Shown here: positions 35,722 through 48,567 of the stretch, piece after piece
Numbering within the stretch: position 1 is the first letter of the stretch
How the letters are laid out: each line of letters opens with the position of its first letter
Assembly (NCBI GenBank): GCA_000320545.1
Contig: ADNK01001817.1
Coordinates: 1-64,000, forward strand
Source: Bigelowiella natans CCMP2755
Lineage: Eukaryota > Cercozoa > Chlorarachniophyceae
Length of the DNA stretch: 64,000 nucleotides
Direction: 5' to 3'
The notes under the pieces: model-generated
Database searches by the model: none
Told to the model about the DNA's origin: nothing
The model's input: the letters and a program-made list of their open reading frames with translations, nothing else
Made by a program: the position numbers and the translations under genes

Positions 35722-36623
35722 ACACACACAGAATACCGGTGGACGGTATGAATCCTCGGAGGCCGAAGTGTTTTCGCGGATGTCACGCAATACTTGCACC
35801 AGCACCTGGGAGAGAAGGAGAGAGGTTGAAGGGAAGACTGGTGTAAGATTGGAGGGAAATGTAAAGAGAGAGAAGATTGAGCAGAAACCAACCCAATGAC
35901 ATATTCACAGTGAGAGAAAACAAAAAATCCTCCTTTCCTCTCCCTGTGCCTCCCCGTGAACCAACGATGTAAAAGTTTATTTTCAAATTTCTTTATGCCA
36001 ACTTCAGAACTTCCTCTCTCTCGTGCTTCCCGTCCTCTTGTTTTCTATTTTCTCACCCTCTCTGGTGCGGTTCTCTCGTCGTATTTATCTAGCCGCTCCA
36101 TCGGATCCTGCTGTCCATTCTTCTTCCCCTCTTTCTCTTGCAGCTTCTTATCTTTCCCCTTGCTCCTTGCTACTATTTCAGGTGGTGGTGGTGGTCTTGG
36201 TGGCAAGCCTCCTAACCGGACAATATCCTTTTGAACCCTCCTCGTTGCTCCTTCTGCGAGCCCCTTTTTGGCTTCGCCACCTCCTCCATTAACCCCCTTC
36301 TTCTGCATCATGAATTCCTTACGAAAGCGGGAAACTGGTCTTCTTTTTTCATTGTTTACGCTACTATCGCTTGCACCCGCCTGTCCCCGACGCACAACTC
36401 GAGCACTAGGTGCCTTCTTCGATTCGAAGAATTGCCGCTGAAGTTCAAGCAGGTGCTCCTCGCTAGTAGTAGTGGTGGATTCGTTGCCGAACAAAAGATG
36501 GGCACGCTCGGATACGACTGACGTGCAGTTGCCTGCTGAACGGGGGATCGGGGCAGCTTTCCCTCCGCCCTTCTGCGTCCGCTCCCCTCCCTCGCGCCGC
36601 CTAGCCCTTTCTCTAATTCGCAT
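28552..36623 (-). CDS. RPAP1: RPAP1 homologue (RNA polymerase II-associated protein 1; IYO/MINIYO type)
   Basis: Exons in transcription order: 36623-36057, 35805-35737, 35496-35039, 34778-34209, 34080-33764, 33540-33278, 33115-32843, 32437-32120, 31999-30067, 29732-28552. All ten join in phase, giving 1,982 residues from the ATG at 36623. The N-terminal helix SEEHLLELQRQFFESKK matches the RPAP1 start, and the RPAP1_N element follows (VVRYEQGFPSAF and SRFALEMQRM). The conserved core reads RVDFEGK, GLYHHGDHPELPG, then LRSSSSPQRGMALRVLAAVL. The next landmark is PALEAWRLWEISVIFGLD. The C-terminal helical region contains FPLYSELLDAFAYDG and LARYVVALTHENF. In animals and plants this protein helps assemble RNA polymerase II with Mediator and bring it into the nucleus. 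It is longer than usual because Ser, Gly, Asp and Pro runs are inserted, mainly in the 31999-30067 exon. Confidence 0.95.
31078..31130. repeat. Triplet run (AGG)n coding for poly-Ser in RPAP1
   Basis: An AGG/AGA triplet array reads as a long Ser run on the minus strand, inside the largest RPAP1 exon. Similar triplet runs at about 31010-31030 and 31390-31430 also encode Ser. Confidence 0.9.
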
Positions 36624-37322
36624 CCAGTTTTGGCCCCGATCACCGCGACAGTTGTTGCTACGAAAGAATAAATTCTATCGAATAAATATCTAAAATTTAA
36701 TTTACGCTGATCTTGGGATCAAATCTGTGCTTCGGGAGAGAGAATCTAAGCAGAAATCAGGAAATCCTAATATATCCAAGGACATCAATCGAAATCCTAA
36801 GAAATTCAGAATGTTTACGGAAATCCTAGTAGCAAATCCTGGGCGCGACAAAATGTGAGAATTGCACAAATGTGAGGAAATCCTAAGGAAATCCTAGGAA
36901 ATCCTAGGAAATCCTGGAAATCCTGAAATACCAATCAAATACCAACATCAAAACGCTAAAAATAGATCGGTCCCTCGGGATTCTTTCGGCATTAATTAAG
37001 GTCAACAATCTAGGCGAAAACCCCCAAAAAAACTACTTTTGCTTAGGCTGTAATTCCACGGAAGTTTTTGTTTTGAAACAGTCATTTCTTGTGTAACGTC
37101 AATATCAATAAGGTTCAGCACTGCGAACAAGAGATCTGCCTTCTCCCCGGCTCGTCCTTGGAGTGTGCTGTAGCTCTGCTCTCCTGCAACAACGGTTGAC
37201 TGGTACGTCACCACGTTGTGTGCAAAGACGACCATTAGCAGGATCGATTGATTTTCTGAAGACACGAAAATAAGAATATCACCAGGAAAGGAAACAACGT
37301 CTTCCACACCTTAGAGTTTGCT
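36624..37322. promoter_or_regulatory. Head-to-head spacer between RPAP1 and the receptor gene, with dispersed GGAAATCCTA units
   Basis: About 700 bp lies between divergent start codons. Between about 36755 and 36930 the 10-mer GGAAATCCTA and near-variants recur at least eight times, partly in tandem (36880-36930). A 101-codon minus frame at 37002-37307 has no recognisable domain. Confidence 0.6.
36755..36930. repeat. Degenerate GGAAATCCTA repeat cluster
   Basis: Units such as GGAAATCCTA, GAAATCCTAA and GGAAATCCTG recur with variable spacing and become tandem at 36880-36930. The unit is nearly an inverted repeat around AT. It could be a degenerate minisatellite or a cluster of protein-binding sites. 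Confidence 0.75.
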
Positions 37323-40300
37323 ATGATTGCCATCTGGACCCTCCTAGCCCAACTTCTATTCTTCCACGTCGGGGCAGTCCAAACGAACATTGAGTATGCC
37401 AAATCTTCAAGCTCTTTCACAAGCTGTGATACAGTCTGTTCTGGCGTGTCAAAGTCGTGCATTGGGCCGGGATCAATGAGCCTTAACTGTGGCGTAACCT
37501 GCACCAGTGGCAACTGCGCATGCAGTGTTGATAACACAAATTATTGGGTTTACGGTGGGGGATACTGCTGGTCAAGCGAATTTGGATACAGCTTCTCATG
37601 CAGTTCTGCACCAAATACGCAGGTCTGTTGCCAGTGCGCCACCGTCTACAATATCGCCCCTACCGCTACCATACCTTCCACGCAAACAATCAGTCAGAAC
37701 ACTTCCTGGACGATCTCGTCTGGTATTTCAGTGGCTGATAGCGATGCTGGCTCCGGCACTCTCACCATCACAATGACGGTAAGCGACTCGGGAACCTTCA
37801 CCGTTGGAAGCAGCGGCAGCGGCGCTACCGTTACTAACGATGGCACCTCTTCCGTAACGATCCAAGGTTCTCTCACACAGCTAAATGCAGCGCTCCCCAA
37901 CTCTGTGGTGCACCCTACGGAGAATTTCGTAGGAAATATGACGGTGGGAATGAGCATCAACGACAATGGCAACTCAGATGGCGCGGCACAGACAGGCTCC
38001 GGCTCCGCAATCGTGATTGTCATAGGTGCTTGATGCATTGATTATGGATTGATTGAATGATGGATTTCCGTGTGAAAATGGCACCCATTTATATTGTATG
38101 TTTAGAATCATGATAATGGAGGAACCCGTGGGAAAGAACCCATTTTCAATCGTATCATCATTTTCTTGTATGTCTAAATCATAGGCAATCCAACCTCTCA
38201 ACCAACTGTCACTCCTTCATCATCGCCAACGAGCAGTCCAACGATGCAACCAACATCAAATCCAACAGCTCAACCGACTGTTGCTCCTTCATCATCTCCG
38301 ACAGCTCAACCGACTGTTGCGCCTTCATTATCGCCAACGAGCAGTCCAACAGCGCACCCAACGTCAACTCAGCCGTCTATCGCTCCTTCATATTCTCCTT
38401 CAATCTCTCCGCTAACCGATACTCCATCGGTTGCCCCCTCCCTCAGTCCTTCTGTCACCCCTCTCACAAACTCGCCGACGTTCACTCTAATGCCGACAAC
38501 AACACCAAGCTCAGCTGTTCCTAGCATGGCGCCTTCAACAAATCCTACATGTTCGCCGAGTTCGTCACCATTGTCGAGCGCGCCATCAACAAGCCCTACA
38601 TCACATCCTTCCGCCTCCCCTAAAACAATAGCACCTGCCACCGTCGGGCCGACTCCAGCGGTTGGTGGTGCTTGTTGCTTGATAGGGGGAGATGGGATGA
38701 AGTTTGAGAATGTCTGTATGTTGTGTGTTGTGTATGTGTGTGTGTGTGTGTGTGTGGTGTTAAGGATAGATTCGTCCTTGTCATGTTAGTATCTTTTCTC
38801 TCTTTTCTCCTTCATTTCTTTCGCTCGACCCAGTTCTTTTTCTCACTCTTGGTATTTACACTTGAACAGGTACTGGTGGACGAGTGCGCCCTTGGGTTGC
38901 ATTCATGTCCCTCTCATTCCACATGTGAGGACCTTCAGACCGGGTACCGATGCGTCTGCAACTCGGGGTTCACAATGCAAGCTGGAGTTTGCGTTGACGT
39001 TAATGAATGCACGATGAACACGCACACCTGCCATGCCGATGCGACTTGTTCCAACACTCAAGGCTCCTACTCTTGCACCTGCAATGACTTCTACGGAGGT
39101 GATGGAAAGCAAACGTGCGTCCGTTGCAACACCTCAGTCGCTACTACCGGGGGATCAGCGTCCTCTTCCTACGTTATTGTCTCGCCCGCGCAGCCTCTCA
39201 CGCTGGAGGCAACGCTTCTGCTGCCATCACCGTGCCTTTCATATAACATTTCCAACACCTCTTTTGTTTGGCAGCTGAAGCGCGACGCGACAGCTACGAT
39301 AGTATTCATTGGGAACGGAGCAAGTGTAAATGTTGGAGCAGATCGACTGCTGCCAGGCGAGGATTATTCTGCTGAGGTTGTTGTTACGCTGGGACCAGAT
39401 ATTAGACAAAGTGCTAGCTCAGCAGCCCTCTATCGCACAACGTCATCGGCACTATTACCTAGAATTGCAGGTGGTACTGCAAGAACGGTTGGTGCCGGAG
39501 TCTCGCTTGCACTTGACGCAAGTATATCGGTAGAATGTCATGAACACAACTCTATTTGTGATTGTGATTGTGGTTGTGTGTGTGTGTGTGTGTGTGATAT
39601 GGGTTGTGGAGATCATACTTCTGCTTCTTGAACATTATAACCATGAATATGTCACTTCATCTTGCTCGTTGCCTCTGCGGTAGCATGCACCATCATATAC
39701 CATATTACATTATACCATATTTCCAACACCAAATCAGGTTGATCCTGATGGGGTGGCGAGCTCGGAGACTTCGATATGGCGATGGAGTTGTGTACGAGCA
39801 CGTCGCCTTGATAACCAGCAAGAGGAACCGTGCGTACTATCAAGCAACTTTCAACTAGATCAGGCTAACCTACAGCTCAAGTAACTAATTTCCCTCTGTT
39901 ATAGCTCGAAATTTTGATTTCTGTTGTTTTTCCAAGATTTCAATGGCTCTCTCCCCCACCCTTCTGTTTACAACCTTAGCACGGCTTATTTGACGGCAGG
40001 AAGAGATTACACGTTTACATGCAATTGGACGGTTGCCTCTATGGGCTACGTGCGCTCAGCGTCCATCGACGCAAACATCACAGTCAGTTACATATATTCT
40101 CTAAACGTCCATTTCATCTATCAGTACATATCATCTTAGATATCTCCTCCCCCCCATCTCCTCTTTAGGTTCTCCAATCTACAGTTCCAACCGTCACACT
40201 CAACAGGGGTGGCACCACAAGAAGTGCAATCGCAAAGGCGCGCGCATCTGATACCCTCCAGATTACTTCGACTGTCGCTGATTCATCTGGTCCTTTCTCC

Positions 40301-41201
40301 TACACGTGGGAGGAGACGCGTCAACATTTGACGCTTGAGAACGAAATCCTTCTCTCTTCTGCATCAGGATCTAACCTCGTCTTGAAACCAAACATTCTAC
40401 TGCCAGGACAAACTTACGATTTTGTGCTGAGAGTGACGCCTCTTGATGGTACCAGTGACAGCGGAAGTGCACGCTTGACTGTGGCGGTGAATGCTCCACC
40501 AATGGGAGGGGCATTGACTGTATCGCCTAGTACAGGCGTCTCTCTGGAAACTGAATTCCTGCTAAACACAACGGGATGGGTGAGTATGTTCAAGTGAATG
40601 AAAGTGATATGGATAATTTTAACGCATCTGCTGCTGCAGTGATCTTAGAATATAGGCTGCTGCCGATAGTCATCCACGAAACCACTCAAAATGATGATGA
40701 AGGCGATGTAAGTACTCATGTGGGTTTCTTCCTCTCTATAACTGCAATATAGATCGATGCTGACATCCCATTGACCTATCGCTTCGCTTTCGTTGATCCA
40801 ATATCGAGCACGAGCGAGTTTCTAACAGGAACACAGGTGGTTTCTTCTAACTTCTTCCTCCAAGGGCATAACACGCACAGAGCACGGGAGGAGAAGCTTT
40901 CACAATCTCAATATGTTTTTTTGTATCTGTGAGTAAGCTCTGTTACATACCCTTATTTCAGGTGTCAAGCGCTAAAACCCTTAACTCGCTTCCACTTGGA
41001 AACCTGACTTTGGAGGCATTTGCCACCGATTTCTACGGCGCTATGAGCAAAGCAGCCACTGCAAACGTCTCAGTGCGTTCGCCAGTCTCTGCGGACAGCG
41101 ATGGAACATGTTTTGCACTCACTGTTACGCAGGAGAGGGTTAGTGACATGATACGCAACTTGTGCTCTTATCCAGCCATTTTAAATAAAGTATTTTGCCG
41201 A

Positions 41202-41237
<36 letters not shown>

Positions 41238-42239
41238 GCGCGCGCAAGTATATTGTATGTATATTATATACCTATAATATATATGCGTGTGTGTATATTT
41301 GTGTTTGTACATATTCACACAATTACGACACAAAGTAACTAAAAACCTAACTTAACTGTCATCGTCTATAGTTGCCATCGCTAGTAAACCTGGGCCAGAC
41401 GGACGATGTTTTCGGATATATTCGAGTGCTCTCTGACGTCATCACTGAGGACACTTCCGCTACGACAACTAGCGACCAATGCTCCTCTTCCTCCTCCACA
41501 TCCTCTAGTAACACTGGAAGTTCTACCAATACAAGCGCTAAACAGGTATTCCTTTGATCAACGAACTCGTTTGTGCTCGCTTTCTCTCTCTCTCTGTCTC
41601 TCTCTCTTTCTCTCTCTCTCTCTTTGATGTTGTTGTTCTATCTTGACATATTTAATGTATTGTTCAAACTGGGGATGAATTATAACATCTTCAAATGCAT
41701 ACAGACTGTTATTGATTCTCTAGCGTCTTCGCTCCTCTCCAACATCAACGTCGATGACAATGGTTAACAATAGAACATTACATATAGCGTAAAAAAAGAC
41801 AGGAACGGGAATAGCTGCCACAGTACCCATCCTTCGGAATCACTACGCCATTCCAGTTGACAACCATAATCACAGTCATCCCCATTATTATCACCTTCAC
41901 TATCACCATCATCATCATTATCATTATTATCATCATCATCATTATTCCTTTACAGACCCACCAACCGCTGCGACTGCCGAAATATCTGCACAGCTACTTC
42001 GCAGGCTTAGCATTCAGAAAACATCGGCGAGCAGCAATGCACAGCAGCAGTCGAATCAAGGCTCCTTTGTCAACACAACTGTCAGCATCGTTGATAGGAT
42101 ATTGAAAGCCATGCCATCCCTGCGTAGCGGGGACACCACGGTGCGTGCGTTCATGCGGGCTTGTGTGCGCTCATATATGACCTTTGCTTGCAGATTGTAT
42201 ATTGCTGCTTGTATCACTCCTTTTTTCTCACAATACTCT

Positions 42240-42292
<53 letters not shown>

Positions 42293-43771
42293 ATTTCAAT
42301 ATTGGCCCCTTAGGTTTCAGATGTTGCGAGTGCGCTCGATTCACTTTTATCTACGGGCGATTGTTCACAGCACAACAAGATGCTGAACCGGGCAATTTCG
42401 CTCGCTGGAATCTCCGCAGCCGCCATGGTGGCAGGTGAGGAGGCACAGGCGATCAATCTAACACACCTCGACACCTCTGCTGTCAAGACTCAAGCATCTG
42501 CTAATTTCTTGCTCCAAGGCCCTGAAAATATCTCGGTGAGAAATAAGGAGAGTAATTTGTCGTAGGAAAGTTGGTAACCTTCGGTTTTTGGCCATTTCAA
42601 TCCATTCTAATTAGAAAAAAAGATATTAAAATCACGACCCGTCGCCGCAATTTATCAGGTCTCTGGAACTCTGGATGGTGGTGCCGATGTATCGATTGTG
42701 CTCGTAAATCCTACAGTCTCAAAGCTGTGCCGGCCGCCTCCTGACTCACTATCCTCTGCCAATACATCCTCCTCTTCCTCCTTAGTATCTGTGTTCCTAT
42801 CGCCACCATTCAGCGTGAGTGCCTCCTCCCAAGGCCAGGCGCAGATCGTGACAGGCCTTCAACAGCCGTTAGTGTTTACCATCCCAATCGCTACTACATC
42901 TCAGCAGCAGCTTACAGGTAGTAGTAATAGTAGTAGTAGTAGTAGTAGTAGTAGTAGATAAGGGGAATGTGTCCTGTCATCATCATTATCAGCAGCAGCA
43001 GCAGCAGCATAATACTCACTACGCACGCCAGGGGAGCCGGAGTGTAACTTCTGGGATACGGCTACGGCGCGCTGGTCCACTGAAGGGTGAAGCAACACTC
43101 ACAATGATGACGACGACAAGCTTTCTTACAATTAATCTATTATTGGACTACAACTTTGCTTTCATACGGCTACTGCTACTGTTGTCATGCTATGCGGTCT
43201 TTTTTTAAAACTGAATCTCCTTCCTAAAACTACGTGTCAGCTGCCTGACAGATTGGAAAGCTGGCGCTGATGCCGTAGTATGTCGCTGCACGCATCTTAC
43301 GGAATTTTCAGTCCTCCAGCGAGAAAATGAGGATGTGCGCGTGGAGGAGCACACGAAGGGCATATATTTAGCTGTTATGGCTCTTTACATCATTGCCGCC
43401 GGCATTGTATGCTACCAGTTATGCAGGATGCTATACTGGGTAAGACTCACCTCAGATTTCGGATGTTATCGATGATATATCTGTGTGTTATATCCATGTG
43501 TGGAGAAAGGGAGAGAGAGGGGGGGGGGGGGGGGGGTTCCCAGAAATCCATTCCTAATCCTGTAATCTGCCTGTTTGAATGATAATGTGCCAGGCCGAAA
43601 ACCTTAAAGATCAGATGAACACCAAGATCATCTTCAGCCTTATGCTCAGCATTGCGATATTTCGCATTTTCTTGTGTCTCCGCTATAGCAGGCAATTCAA
43701 TGAGGTTATCTGACGAGAGTGTGAGCACGTCGTTTGCACTCCCACGTGCAGACTAGTGTATAAATAAATAC

Positions 43772-43812
<41 letters not shown>

Positions 43813-46613
43813 CGTACATATATCTAAATATACCGCGTGCCATAATTTGAAATGGTACTGAAGAACACTGATGAGGTTTACAATCGATATCAAGCTATTC
43901 AGGATGAAGAATCTTCAGTGTTTTCCGTTAAAACTGATATTTCACGACCTTGAATAAGAGTTTTGGAGATATTTCTGAGATGTTGGTAAAATGATACTGC
44001 TCTGCTTACTCATTCTTCACAATCAGTTCACGGATATGCCGCGATGGATTCTTGCAATACTCGCTGCCACCCCCTACAGTCTCATTTGCTGGGCCTACTC
44101 CTTCCTCGTCTATCAATGGGGGGTACGTAAACATTAGTCGAAAAGCTGATAAGGGTAGAGGAAGGAAAGAGTCAATGGCAACAATGCACTCTCACGCACA
44201 TCTGGCACGAAACAGAATATTTCATTACCTAATGATATGGAGCATATGTCGACGAAACAGCTGAACAAAATCATTGATGATTTTGGTATGAACAATAGCT
44301 TACTTCGATGTGCTATCCGAATGATTTCTGTCCTAATCACTAATTATTAGGCCGTATTCCACCTCTCGATCAAAATGCTGCGCGCCATCAAATTTGCTGA
44401 CTACGGCAAGTATTATATCTATGGTTCCTTGGCGACCACTGTTGCGGAAATCGGCCTGGTCTACCTCACCTACTTATCATATTCACGCATATACCTACCT
44501 ACATTAAACACAGCACACATTCATTTTGTACAATTTACCGCAAAGAGTCACTCATCGCCAGGAGAATAGAATAATGGGCGATTTTAACCTATTTCAACGG
44601 CTGCATCTAACGCACTCACTCGCATCTAGTTCGTTGCTGTGCTTGGAACGGAGGGTAGCTTGCCCGAGGCTGTGACGAAGGCATGTTTGCTGACGGGCTG
44701 TATAGTCATCGCCATTGTGTCTCTCGCGATAGGCATTGGTTTCATGGTCTACAGCACTCTTGACGGTTGTTGATGATGATAATGTTAGTAACGTCTACCA
44801 TTTTATGATAATAAGTGATGTTGATGGAGATAGTAGTGATGGATAGAGAAGAGGCTACAGTTTCCGATTTCGACCTCCAACTTGCACAAAAGTGATAGTC
44901 CCGCCATTAATTCGTCCATTAGCAAAGCATCTGATTGCTCGATCGACCAAGCCAGGCATAGGATATAACATGCTCATTGTCGGTTGGACTGTCGGCATCA
45001 TGTTCAGGTGTTGTCCATAGTTTGCTAGATTTTAATGAGGAAATGAGAATGGGAAGGGCGAGAATAGTACCAAGTGTAGATTCACGCGTTTTTGCTTTGG
45101 AACATAGCCTCGAGGCCACCCTCTGGCTAGCTTCTGTGTTCAAGTCGAATTCTGCCGTTGCCGACGAGGACTTGCTGGCGGTATGAAATGTCATCGAAAG
45201 CGATTGTCTAAGATAGTCAGATTTCCATCTTTCTCTTCTGAATCCTCCGCTCTTATTGGTGCGTGCGTAACACATTTAGGCGTCGTATTTCTTCAATATT
45301 GTCCAGATCTTCTCTCTGTGCTACTTATTTGAGTCAACGATCCTAGTGGTAGGAAAGGACGAACGACCTATTTAGTACACGTCGTATACTTGCACACATT
45401 ATCACAGAATTTTCTGATTCGCATACAAAATTCACACGGACCGCACAAAGAAAACCCTAGTCATTGAGCTGTGTCATCTCGTCATCAGTATTACAATAAT
45501 TACCGTCAGCTCCGGGCGCGTACGCTTCAGTCGCGACCGCAGACAACGACTGTTAAATCAAACAAAACAAGGTCAACGACCATGACCACGCGCAGAACTG
45601 GGCACAGCTCATACACCCCCCGCTCCAAAAACCAAGATATTGAGTTCATGTCGCGGTAAGAACGATTTTGTGAGCTGCATATATCCGAGTATTGGGTTGC
45701 CGTTATATTATGTGCATTTGAGAGACGTGGAAATCAGTCGTTGCTCATGACGTTTTCTTCCTCTTGACTCCGCTCCCCAGTCTATTTTGCCTCCATTTGA
45801 TATTCCCTACCTCAGTAATACAGTGACTAATGATTCTTTTCGGATAACCACAGCAATCACCATTCGAAATGGGGCGCGGCTTCTCAAAAAAGAGATTCGA
45901 TTGGAAGTCGTGTCAGCAGGGTATGAGCAGCAATAGTTGTAGCAGTATGATATGGCGTTTTTCGTTGTCAGTCTCTTCGAAAGAAAAGAGAAAGAAACAT
46001 TCATCCCATTTTTGCGAATCTTGTGATTGATGTATTGGTAAGAGTGATGTAATTCTGCTGCTACTTTCTCAGACGGGCGGAACCGTTAGTGGAGAAACTG
46101 GGCAGCATCTTGCCATTATTCCTAAGTTTATACAGAGATCCTCAATAGACGACGGGAAGAACGACAATATTGCAATCGGCGAGGCTTCTCCAAACTATGC
46201 AGAGTTAGAAGCCCAGTCACCAGCACCGCAAAGGGAGACTAGGGACAACGATGATGACAAGGTGGTCATGAGCAGAACAACATGTCATCATTGCTGAGTA
46301 GTGCACCTTGATTTAACAATTTAATTCTATTCCGTAGGAAAAGTGGATAGTTGGGGAAGCAAGCGACGGAACTCCCTTTTATACAAACAAGGCCACCGGT
46401 AGCATCCTACTGCCTACCTCTAAGGATGATGACTATAGATGATGATGTGGCAAATGCCTGATCCGAGCCAATTATTAAGTCACGTTTGATTTTATAGGGC
46501 GCAGCTACTGGAACAGGCCTTCCGGCGAAGGAGCTACCCTTCGCGTCAGGATGAAGGGTAACGAGCATGAAGACCATCAAATCGAGAAGGTTAAACTTGA
46601 AAGGGGAGGATAA
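37323..46613 (+). CDS. Adhesion-GPCR-like receptor: signal peptide, cadherin-like, PT-rich stalk, EGF x2, REJ-like, GPS, about 7 TM, WW tail
   Basis: Exons: 37323-38025, 38185-38660, 38870-39529, 39738-39880, 39937-40082, 40169-40579, 40753-40836, 40962-41138, 41372-41545, 41705-41762, 41956-42140, 42314-42535, 42659-42917, 43032-43086, 43241-43439, 43594-43704, 44027-44122, 44351 to about 44527, 44630-44765, 45008-45180, 45280-45348, 45489-45655, a tentative exon near 45815-45920, 46073-46261, 46338-46398, 46498-46613; about 1,780 residues. The start is a signal peptide (IWTLLAQLLFFHVGAVQ), then a Cys-rich part and a cadherin/VCBS-like fold. SPTxxPT repeats form a stalk. Two EGF modules follow, the second calcium-binding (DVNEC). 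Then come REJ-like repeats (LDASISVDPDG; LTAGRDYTF; LLPGQTYDF). The GPS reads ECNFWDTATARWSTEGC and CRCTHLTEF, with the HLT cleavage site. Seven likely helices follow, and the cytoplasmic tail ends in a WW domain (YTNKATGRSYWNRP). The 39880/39937 junction and the tentative exon do not fit in phase. Confidence 0.85.
38185..38660 (+). repeat. Coding Pro/Thr/Ser repeat array (mucin-like stalk)
   Basis: This exon of the receptor is built from units of the type QPTVAPSSSPT and SPTSSPT. Such arrays recur in secreted and surface proteins of stramenopiles and probably form an O-glycosylated rod. DNA-level similarity is highest in the first third (38190-38350). Confidence 0.9.
42238..42292. repeat. 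(CT)n microsatellite acting in an intron polypyrimidine tract
   Basis: The CT run ends about 20 bp before the acceptor of the receptor exon at 42314. (CA)n occurs in an earlier intron at about 41205-41240. Confidence 0.95.
43769..43810. repeat. (AT)n microsatellite in a receptor intron
   Basis: AT repeats lie in the intron between exons 43594-43704 and 44027-44122, within the membrane-spanning region of the gene. Confidence 0.95.
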
Positions 46614-46642
46614 GTGTTGTACATATATCCCACCCATAAACA

Positions 46643-46700
<58 letters not shown>

Positions 46701-48567
46701 CAGAGAGAGAGACAAACACGTACGCAACAGGTTATTGTTGAGCAAGAGAGGGAAAGCAATCTTGATAAAGACGAGGACGGAGTTGTCACAATCTGATAGA
46801 TGAGTTATACGAGTTATAATCTATGTGATATACGTAGTAGATAATCGTGACATTGTAACGCTTTTAGTATCACCTATGCATGCGTCTATCATCCCTATTT
46901 TAATGAATCAATCAGTCATCGTTAAATCTTTGGCTCAGAACTAGTAGTTTAAGCATTCCTTCTGTCTAGTTTTTTAAGATACTATGATACATTGGCAAAA
47001 GCTATAGCATCAAACTGTTCGGTGATATGTGCTTCTACAGCTTTCATTTGTGTTAGTCTAGCCTTCGTTGCAGCTCGACTAAGATTGATTAAAACCTTCA
47101 CAGATAGAATATTCCATCGATTATAGTATGCACATATTAATTTGCATGGCATTATCTAGATTATGCTCTAGCTATGCATGGTGTATACGACACAACTGGT
47201 AAACAAGGATATGTATTGCCAGATACGATTGCCTTCATCTCACGTACGATATTCGTCGCATATACTGCATTTCATGTGGTGCTATACATGCACAGCCTAC
47301 ATGCACATCTAGACATGCAAAGGCTCTAGCTAGCTAGCTAGCTAGGGCTAGAAAGTCATGGCTAGACTGGGTGAATCATAATCGCCACGCATGTCGTATT
47401 ACACCGTTTAGCCCTTTGTAAACACTTTTGGCAATATGGCATGGTACTTCTTTGCAACATGCTAGCATATAGTCAGATAGACTGTGTGTACCGCAGGCAA
47501 AATCATCATAGTCTATCAAGCCAGAAAGCTTGTACATTTAGTCATCTCGCATGATGCTTTGTTATTAGCTTAAATGTGGCATGGCTTGCATTTGTGTCGG
47601 CGATTTAATTCTAAAAGACTTTTTGTTAGTGTTTGTTCAGAGTTTTGTTGCGGCGAGAGATATTTGCTACAAACGCATTGTAAATGTTTACATGAACACT
47701 GGCGTCATCTAGTGTATTAAATCATGCTTCCCATCTCAATGTGCTAGTTTTGATGCTCAAAGGAAGCATTTATTTCCATAATATAGAGGACTGTAAAATC
47801 AATATTGTGCGTCACGAATTCATTGCATCCCTTGCTGAGCTAAGTCATTTCCGCATTTTAATGCATTCTTTGTGAAACATGCCCATCTGATTCTTCCCAC
47901 CATAAGACTGCGTGCTTGCGCTATAATCTCATCATTAAACGAGGATATATGTTCTCAGTTAGGTAATGATTGATAACTGCGTGTGTAACTTCATCGCCAT
48001 CAAGCGTCACCACTTCTGAGTATTTTGCCAAGTACCCAGTTGCTCTATGCGCTACTGTTGCATGTCGTCATTATATCTCACTCCCCTCTTTGATCTATAT
48101 CAATCAACGATGCAGCAGTTCCTGAGCACCGAATTATTAGAAATCAGAGAGATTAGCAGAGACTATGAATTCTATATGGCGAGATGCTGGATGAGAGTAC
48201 TGTGATGTTGTGATCAATGGGTTAAGTGGACAATAACGAGGGAGTTGATAGTGACAACAAACCAGGTATATTTAGCATCGATGAAGTGGGAGTTAGCAAG
48301 TTGCTCTGAGCCTGCACGAAAGTAGGAAAATAATCAATTCCACAATTTCTATAGAATCGGTACGCCCCCTGCCCTACGCTTCCAACATGATAGGAAAAGC
48401 ATGAACAAGAAAGGTGAGGAAATGACATCAATCCTATGTGTCGTAAGACCAAACACACAAAATGCTCAACCAGCAACCACAAAATTTAATGATAAGCTCC
48501 TGAGATTTATTCCAGAGAACACCAATGATTTCATTACTGATATTTCACTATTTTCAATCTCTATGCT
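46614..48567. other. Tail-to-tail spacer, CATG/CTAG-rich, no gene seen
   Basis: Nearly 2 kb lies between the receptor and ABCD transporter stop codons. It begins with a compound (AC)n(AG)n microsatellite at about 46638-46703. From about 46860 it has the CATG/TGCA/CTAG style, including a perfect CTAG tandem near 47326-47345. No gene or element copy is recognisable. Confidence 0.6.

Noticed and set aside
37002-37307. 101-codon minus-strand frame just upstream of the receptor start
   Set aside because: It has no family resemblance, sits in a divergent promoter region and would make this the only break in the strand pattern. It is probably chance, although a small gene is not excluded.
40631-40708. 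Possible extra receptor exon with a perfect GTAAGT donor at 40709
   Set aside because: It needs phase 2 on entry while the previous exon ends in phase 0. The flanking REJ-like sequence reads well without it.
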